Assembly (NCBI GenBank): GCA_964551315.1
Contig: CAZKCM010000020.1
Span: forward strand, 4,512 to 68,511
Source of the DNA: Virgifigura sp964551315
GTDB lineage: Bacteria; Pseudomonadota; Alphaproteobacteria; Dongiales; Dongiaceae
Length of the DNA: 64,000 nucleotides
Direction: 5' to 3'
Part shown: positions 59,171-64,000 of the stretch, one piece after another
How positions within the stretch are numbered: position 1 is the stretch's first letter
How the letters are laid out: each line of letters begins with the position of its first letter
The notes under the pieces: generated by a model
Told to the model about the DNA's origin: nothing
The model's database searches: none
What the model saw: the letters and a program-made list of their open reading frames with translations, nothing else
Translations under genes and position numbers: made by a program

Positions 59171-59581
59171 CTACTGGCCCTGCGATTCCTCGTAGATCTG
59201 CGCCAGGCGGTTGTTCAGTTCGGGATCCGCCAGCGCCGCCATGTAGATCTCGCGATACTGCTCCGGCGTCAGGCCTTCTTCCTCCACCGCGGCGGCCATC
59301 TCGGCATTGGCCTGGCTGCGCAGCTCCATGGCCGCCTGCTCGTCGGTGGCCCCTTGGATCTGCGGCTCCCATCGCGCGCCGATCTCGCGCACCTTGACGG
59401 TGGCGGCGACGAAGGATTCGAGCTCCTGCTCGCTGAACTGCGTGACCTGCGAGCCCGGGGCCTGCTGCTCCGGCTGCATTGGCGTTTCGGTCGTCTGGGC
59501 CTGAACCGCACCGGCGGCGCCGAGGGCAAGCAGACCCGCCAGGAGCGTGCGGGCCGGAAATGCTGCGAAACGCAATGTCAT
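59171..59581 (-). CDS. DUF4168-type secreted protein
   Basis: The 136-residue protein starts at ATG 59581 behind GAAAGGA. A signal peptide ends at GAVQAQTT. The helical mature part (FSEQELESFVAATVKVREIG, LTPEQYREIYMAALADPELN) follows the DUF4168 pattern of paired helices ending with a QYxxI-type motif. The function is unknown; such proteins are periplasmic or surface-located. It is a single gene between convergent or tandem neighbours. Confidence 0.82.
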   Translation of the reverse strand: MTLRFAAFPARTLLAGLLALGAAGAVQAQTTETPMQPEQQAPGSQVTQFSEQELESFVAATVKVREIGARWEPQIQGATDEQAAMELRSQANAEMAAAVEEEGLTPEQYREIYMAALADPELNNRLAQIYEESQGQ

Positions 59582-59763
59582 CGATCGATCCTTTCCGTTC
59601 TGCCTCGAAGCCGACGCCGCTTCGGGCGCCGATATGCTGAGACAGACACCGTCAGCGCCCCGAAAGTTCCGTGACATTCGCGGGGCAAGGGCCGTCGGGT
59701 CGGTGAGGCGGGGCCGGGCGGAGGGCGGTGCCGTCTTCCGGGACGGGCCCGCCGCCCTATTCC

Positions 59764-60957
59764 TCACACCACGTTGACCTCGCGGATCGCTTCCCCGGTC
59801 CGGACCCGCTCATAGGAGAACCGCCGGAGGTCGATCGTGCGGTAGGCGCCATATGCGATCAGCTCGCTGAGCGCGCGTCCCACGGCCGGCGACTGCTGCA
59901 GCCCGTGGCCGCTGAATCCGTTGGCGAAGTAGAAGTTCGCCACCTCCGGGTGAGGCCCGAGGATCGCGTTCTGGTCGAGCGTATTGTAGTCGTAATGGCC
60001 GGCCCAGGCGCGGACCAGCTTGATCGCCTCGAACGCCGGAATCCGATGTGCCAGCGTTGGCCAGATGACCTCCTCGAAGGGGGCGTAGTCGATCTCGAGG
60101 TCGAGGCAGTCCGGATCGGCGTCCTCCGGCGGCGAGACGCCGCAGATGAAGCCGGATCCCTCGGGCCGGACATAGACGCCGCTCGGGTCGATCAGCAGCG
60201 GCAATCCGGGGATCGGCGTCCGGCAGTCGAAGACGTAGACGAAGCGCTTGCGCGGCCGCACCGGAAGATCGAGACCGGCCATGCGCGCGAGCGACGCCGC
60301 CCCGCGATAGCCGGCGGCGTTGACGACGGCGCCGCATCCGATCGCGCCCGCCTCTGCGAGCCGCACGGCGACGATCCGCCCGCCGCGCCGGTCGAGGCCG
60401 ACGGCCTCGTCCTGCGCATAGGTGACGCCGAGCGACCGGGCCTTGCGACGGAACGCCTGGAGCAGGGCGTGCGGGTCGAACCAGCCCTCGTCGGCCAGCC
60501 CGAGCGACCCGCCGGCCAGATCCTCGACGTTGAGCCAGGGAAACCGGTCGCGCAGGCCGGCGGGCGAGAGCAGCTCCACCCGCGCGCCGAGGCCCGTCTG
60601 CACGGCATGGTTCGCGGTCAGGACCGGCAATCCGGCCTCGGTCGCAAGGAACAGATAGCCGCCTTCGACGAAGGAGACGTTGGGCGGCGCCTCGCCCTCG
60701 ATCGCCAGACGATCGCCGATGGACTTGAGGAAGGCGGCGCCGAACTGCGACATGCGGACGTTCTCCGGCGTCGAGAACTGCTGCCGGATGCCGCCGGCGG
60801 ACCGGCCGGTGGCGGCTTCGGCATAGGTCGGATCCCGCTCGACGACGAGGATCGAGCCGGTGAAGTCCGTCTCGCCGGCGAGGAAGTACGCAATGGCGCT
60901 GCCCACCACGCCGCCGCCGACGATGACGACGTCGTAGGCCTTCGATATCTGCGGCAT
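59764..60957 (-). CDS. FAD-dependent oxidoreductase (sarcosine oxidase beta/DAO-like)
   Basis: The 397-residue protein starts at ATG 60957. The FAD motif is VIVGGGVVGSAIAYFL, followed by VERDPTYAEAATGRSAGGIR, typical of the sarcosine/dimethylglycine oxidase group. The C-terminal FAD segment is FANGFSGHGLQQSPAVG. It should oxidise an N-methyl amino acid or a D-amino acid. It is divergent from the GreB-like gene, and the next gene is a GcvT fusion; sarcosine-type oxidases and GcvT-type methyltransferases often act together on N-methyl compounds. Confidence 0.9.
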   Translation of the reverse strand: MPQISKAYDVVIVGGGVVGSAIAYFLAGETDFTGSILVVERDPTYAEAATGRSAGGIRQQFSTPENVRMSQFGAAFLKSIGDRLAIEGEAPPNVSFVEGGYLFLATEAGLPVLTANHAVQTGLGARVELLSPAGLRDRFPWLNVEDLAGGSLGLADEGWFDPHALLQAFRRKARSLGVTYAQDEAVGLDRRGGRIVAVRLAEAGAIGCGAVVNAAGYRGAASLARMAGLDLPVRPRKRFVYVFDCRTPIPGLPLLIDPSGVYVRPEGSGFICGVSPPEDADPDCLDLEIDYAPFEEVIWPTLAHRIPAFEAIKLVRAWAGHYDYNTLDQNAILGPHPEVANFYFANGFSGHGLQQSPAVGRALSELIAYGAYRTIDLRRFSYERVRTGEAIREVNVV

Positions 60958-61060
60958 GGCGCAGATCTAAGCCGATCCGGCGCCCTTTAACAATGATCTA
61001 TCATCCGGCGGCCATATCGACTTATGCTGATGGAACCCGCGGCAAGAACGGGAGACCGAT

Positions 61061-61564
61061 ATGAGTCGTGCGTTCGTCAAGGAGACAGACGGTGATCAGA
61101 TCGACGAGTTGCCGGAGCGGCCGCAGAGTCCGCATCCGAACTACGTCACGCCGTCCGGCCTCGCCGCTCTGCAGGCGCAGCTTCACGAGCTGCAGGAGCA
61201 GCGGCGGCGGCTCATGGAGGACCCGGACGAGCTTCTGAACAAGGAGACGCTGAAGCTGGTGGAGCGCGACCTGCGCTATGTCCAGGAGCGAGTCGATCGG
61301 GCGATCCTGATCGACCCGGCAAGCCAGCCGCGCGACCAGGTCGCCTTCGGCGCGACGGTGAAGACGATCGACGAGAACGATCAGGAGCGCGACTTCGTCA
61401 TCGTGGGCGAGGACGAGGCCGACGCCGCCGCGGGCAAGATCAGCTGGGTATCGCCGCTGGCACGGACGTTGATGGGGGCGTCCGTCGGCGACACGGTCAC
61501 TTGGAAGCGGCCCGCGGGCGATCTGGAGCTGGAGATCGTTTCGATCCGGTACGGGGAGGAATAG
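61061..61564 (+). CDS. GreA/GreB-family transcript cleavage factor
   Basis: The 167-residue protein starts at ATG 61061 behind GGGAGACC. An N-terminal coiled coil (LAALQAQLHELQEQRRRL, LKLVERDLRYVQERVDRAIL) carries acidic residues at its tip (EDPDEL), as needed for RNA polymerase backtrack rescue. The C-terminal FKBP-like domain ends VSPLARTLMGASVGDTVTW, matching GreB (SPLGRALLGK...GD). A 30-residue N-terminal extension is extra. It is likely a GreB-type paralogue. Confidence 0.9.
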   Translation: MSRAFVKETDGDQIDELPERPQSPHPNYVTPSGLAALQAQLHELQEQRRRLMEDPDELLNKETLKLVERDLRYVQERVDRAILIDPASQPRDQVAFGATVKTIDENDQERDFVIVGEDEADAAAGKISWVSPLARTLMGASVGDTVTWKRPAGDLELEIVSIRYGEE

Positions 61565-61659
61565 GCACCGGAGGAGCGTCCGACGGCTGTGCCGACGTTC
61601 CGCAAGCGGCGGAGGGCGGAACCGCCGCGGTTTCTGATCGGGGTTCGGGGAGACGACCT

Positions 61660-64000
61660 GTGATCGGCCATGGCAGTCTCACCGCGGCGTTGCGGCCGCG
61701 CCTGTTGCAACCGGGCCTGCCGGTGTTCGAGCCGGGGGTCGAGCGGTACGTGGTCAAGGGCGGCGGGGCGATCGTCCTGGCGCTCCACCCGGGCGACGCG
61801 ATCACCGTCATCGACCGGGAAGGGCGCCAGCGCTGCGAGCTGGTCGTCCTTTCGCCCGAGGGGCGGGAGGACGCGGCGGCCCTGAACCTGAAGGCGACGG
61901 TGGGCGCGCCGGGCATCGCCCGGCTGCTGGCGGGCGAGGCCGAGGACGCCCGCGCGGTCGCGGCGGCGCTGCGCCGGCGCGGCCTGGCGACGGAGATCGA
62001 TCGGGCGGTGCATCTCTTCGGCGGCGAGTCCCGCGCGGGCGAGGAGGTGCGGGCGCGCGCCGTGCGCGAGGCGATCTGCATCCTTCACGCGCCGGGTGGC
62101 CCGATGGCCGTCGATGCGCAGGACCCGCCGACCGACGTCGTCGTGATGGTCCGCCGCGCCGAGGCCGCGCCGCTGATCGAGCCGCCGCTGCCGGAGCCGC
62201 TCGGCGACCTGCGGGACGAGCTGCGGGTCGCGCGCTGCACGGCGCGCGCCTATGAGGTCAAGGCGGGCGAGTACATCCAGATCATCGACGTCGCCGGCCG
62301 GCAGTGCTCCGACTTCCTCGCCTTCAACGCGCGCCGGCTCGACGAAGGCGTCGAGCGCGGGCTCGACAACGTGACGACCCGCACGCTGCTGGGCGCCGCC
62401 TATCCGGGCCCCGGCCTGTTCTCGAAGTTCTTCGACCAGGACATGCAGCCGCTCGTCGAGGTGGTGCGCGACACGGTCGGCCGGCACGACAGCTTCGCGC
62501 TCGCCTGCACGGCGAAGTACTACGACGACATGGGCTATCCGGGGCACGTCAACTGCACGGACAACTTCAACCGCGCGCTCGATCCCTATGGGATCGCCGC
62601 GCGCAAGGGCTGGCCGGCGATCAACTTCTTCTACAACACCGGCATCGACGCGCGGAACGTCCTCTTCCTCGACGAGCCCTGGTCGCGGCCGGGGGACTAC
62701 GTGCTGCTGCGGGCGCTGACCGACCTGGTCTGCGCCTCCTCGGCCTGCCCCGACGACATCGACGCCGCCAACGGCTGGAACCCGACGGACATCCACGTCC
62801 GCATCTACCCCGCCACCCACAGCTTCTCGAAAGCGGTCGCCTTCAGAATGAGCCCGGACGCAGACCCCCAACTCACCCGCGAGACCGCGTTCCACCCGCG
62901 GACCGCGGCGCTCACCCGCAACTTCGTCGAGTATCGCGGCTTCTGGCTGCCGACCAAGTTCAACAACCACGGCGCGATCGCGGAGTACCACGCCTGCCGC
63001 GAGGCGGCGGCGGTGATGGACCTCAGCCCGTTGCGCAAGTTCGAGGTGCTGGGCCCGGACGCCGAGACGCTGATGCAGACGGCCTGCACGCGGAACATCC
63101 GCCGCCTGTCGGTGGGGCAGGTGGTCTACACCGCCATGTGCTACGAGCATGGCGGGATGCTCGACGACGGGACGGTCTTCCGCCTCGGGCCCGACAACTT
63201 CCGCTGGATCGGCGGCGACGAGTATGGCGGGGCCTGGCTGCGCGAGCAGGCGGAGAAGCGGGGCCTGCGCGTCTGGGTCAAGTCCTCGACCGACCAGCTC
63301 CACAACATCGCCGTGCAGGGGCCGAAGAGCCGCGAGATCCTCCGCCGGGTGATCTGGACGCCGCCGGCCCAGCCGGCGCTGGAGGAGATCGCCTGGTTCC
63401 ACTTCACCATCGGCCGCATCGGCGATTTCAATGGGGCGCCGGTGCTCGTCTCGCGCACCGGCTACACCGGCGAGCTCGGCTACGAGGTGTTCTGCCACCC
63501 GAAGGACGCGCTCGCCGTCTGGGACGCGATCTGGGAGGCGGGGCGGCCGCTGGGCCTGACGCCGCTCGGGCTCGAGGCGCTCGACATGCTGCGCATCGAG
63601 GCGGGGCTGGTCTTCGCCAACTACGAGTTCGACGACACGACCGACCCGTTCGAGGCCGGCATCGGCTTCGCCGTGGCGCTCAAGGGCAACGAGGAGTTCA
63701 TCGGCCGCGAGGCGCTGCTGCGCCGCAAGGCGCACCCGATGCGGACGCTCGTGGGCCTCGAGCTCGAAGGCAACGAGCCGGCGGCGCACGGCGACTGCGT
63801 CCATGTCGGCCGGGCGCAGGTGGGGGTGGTCACCAGCGGCACCCGCTCGCCGATCCTCCGCAAGAACATCGCGCTCTGCCGGATGGACGTGGCGCATGCC
63901 GAGATCGGCACGCAGGTCGAGGTCGGCAAGCTCGACGGCCATCAGAAGCGCATCCCGGCCACGGTCGTGCGGTTCCCGTTCTACGACCCCGAGAAGACCA
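61660..64000 (+). CDS. DUF1989-DUF1989-GcvT fusion protein (3' truncated by window)
   Basis: A frame opens at GTG 61660 (GGGGAG seven bases upstream) and stays open to the window end, giving 780+ residues. Residues ~20-165 (VKGGGAIVLALHPGDAITVI, then DREGRQRCELVVL) and ~185-385 (VKAGEYIQIIDVAGRQCSDF, then KYYDDMGYPGHVNCTDN) look like two DUF1989 modules, the first degenerate. From ~410 a GcvT aminomethyltransferase domain follows (EYRGFWLPTKFNNHGAIAEY, VMDLSPLRKFEVLG, SRTGYTGELGYEVF, LGLEALDMLRIEAGL). DUF1989 proteins include carboxyguanidine deiminase subunits. The fusion suggests deimination plus methyl/C1 transfer to folate; the substrate is unknown. Confidence 0.88.
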   Translation, partial: MIGHGSLTAALRPRLLQPGLPVFEPGVERYVVKGGGAIVLALHPGDAITVIDREGRQRCELVVLSPEGREDAAALNLKATVGAPGIARLLAGEAEDARAVAAALRRRGLATEIDRAVHLFGGESRAGEEVRARAVREAICILHAPGGPMAVDAQDPPTDVVVMVRRAEAAPLIEPPLPEPLGDLRDELRVARCTARAYEVKAGEYIQIIDVAGRQCSDFLAFNARRLDEGVERGLDNVTTRTLLGAAYPGPGLFSKFFDQDMQPLVEVVRDTVGRHDSFALACTAKYYDDMGYPGHVNCTDNFNRALDPYGIAARKGWPAINFFYNTGIDARNVLFLDEPWSRPGDYVLLRALTDLVCASSACPDDIDAANGWNPTDIHVRIYPATHSFSKAVAFRMSPDADPQLTRETAFHPRTAALTRNFVEYRGFWLPTKFNNHGAIAEYHACREAAAVMDLSPLRKFEVLGPDAETLMQTACTRNIRRLSVGQVVYTAMCYEHGGMLDDGTVFRLGPDNFRWIGGDEYGGAWLREQAEKRGLRVWVKSSTDQLHNIAVQGPKSREILRRVIWTPPAQPALEEIAWFHFTIGRIGDFNGAPVLVSRTGYTGELGYEVFCHPKDALAVWDAIWEAGRPLGLTPLGLEALDMLRIEAGLVFANYEFDDTTDPFEAGIGFAVALKGNEEFIGREALLRRKAHPMRTLVGLELEGNEPAAHGDCVHVGRAQVGVVTSGTRSPILRKNIALCRMDVAHAEIGTQVEVGKLDGHQKRIPATVVRFPFYDPEKT

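Noticed and set aside
61381..63942. 853-codon minus-strand open frame
   Set aside because: It is the antisense shadow of the DUF1989-GcvT gene, which has recognisable domains on the plus strand. The antisense chain is Arg/Ala/Val-rich and lacks any motif.
1..64000. CRISPR arrays, tRNA genes, insertion sequences or phage genes
   Set aside because: No regularly spaced direct repeats, no cloverleaf-type GTTCGAATC segments outside coding frames, and no transposase or integrase motifs were found by eye.

Overview
This window is high-GC DNA from what looks like an alphaproteobacterial chromosome, possibly of the Rhodospirillales type. That placement is inferred from gene content: an HWE-family histidine kinase, AapJQM-like amino-acid transport genes, a csp-infA pair, FNR/FixK boxes, DUF4168 and GreB-like proteins. 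No rRNA, tRNA, CRISPR array, insertion sequence or phage gene was recognised. Gene density is high and strand switching is frequent. The first gene (a Lon-like protease) and the last gene (a DUF1989-GcvT fusion) run off the window.

Region 1 (1-12.6 kb) looks like a low-oxygen and stress block: a Lon-family protease, a tandem universal stress protein, an alanine-zipper lipoprotein, a hemerythrin-polX operon, a CBS/MgtE-type membrane protein, a periplasmic trypsin-like protease, an APC permease, a trxC-DASS transporter operon and an outer-membrane barrel. Two perfect FNR/FixK boxes (2779-2792, 7198-7211) and one near-perfect box (11778-11791) lie at plausible class II promoter distances. Weaker copies occur at 5933-5946 and 9533-9546.

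Region 2 (12.6-24.2 kb) holds envelope and lipid-type enzymes (SGNH esterase, GST, a two-domain CDP-alcohol phosphatidyltransferase, HAD phosphatase, alpha/beta hydrolase, tail-anchored SDR). These are followed by a three-gene catabolic operon (OtnI-like isomerase, DenD-like dehydrogenase, SHMT-like PLP enzyme) and a FadL-type porin. Region 3 (24.3-29.6 kb) is a signalling block: a six-TM histidine kinase convergent with a PilZ-like/methyltransferase protein related to PhcB-type proteins, then an HWE kinase and its receiver protein.

Region 4 (29.8-45.2 kb) contains a hydroxyacid dehydrogenase, ArsC, and a tiny transcription unit whose ribosome-binding site matches the 16S 3' end across 13 bases. 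A LysR gene is divergent from an amino-acid ABC transporter cluster that has a D-cysteine desulfhydrase-like gene inserted and no ATPase gene. It also holds csp and infA (TTG start), two DnaA-box-like sites, a duplicated pair of 24-25 aa membrane peptides, a receiver protein, an aldo/keto reductase, a PuuB-like oxidase, a winged-helix/RMF-like fusion and a GFA protein.

Region 5 (45.2-64 kb) is amino-acid, polyamine and C1-nitrogen catabolism: AruI-like decarboxylase, TauE-type exporter, PotD/F-type binding protein, AEC carrier, CocE-type hydrolase, Asp/Glu-racemase-family enzyme, LysE exporter, DadA-like dehydrogenase, sarcosine-oxidase-like enzyme, GreB-like factor and the DUF1989-DUF1989-GcvT fusion. 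All functional names are read from protein motifs by eye; no database search was run.
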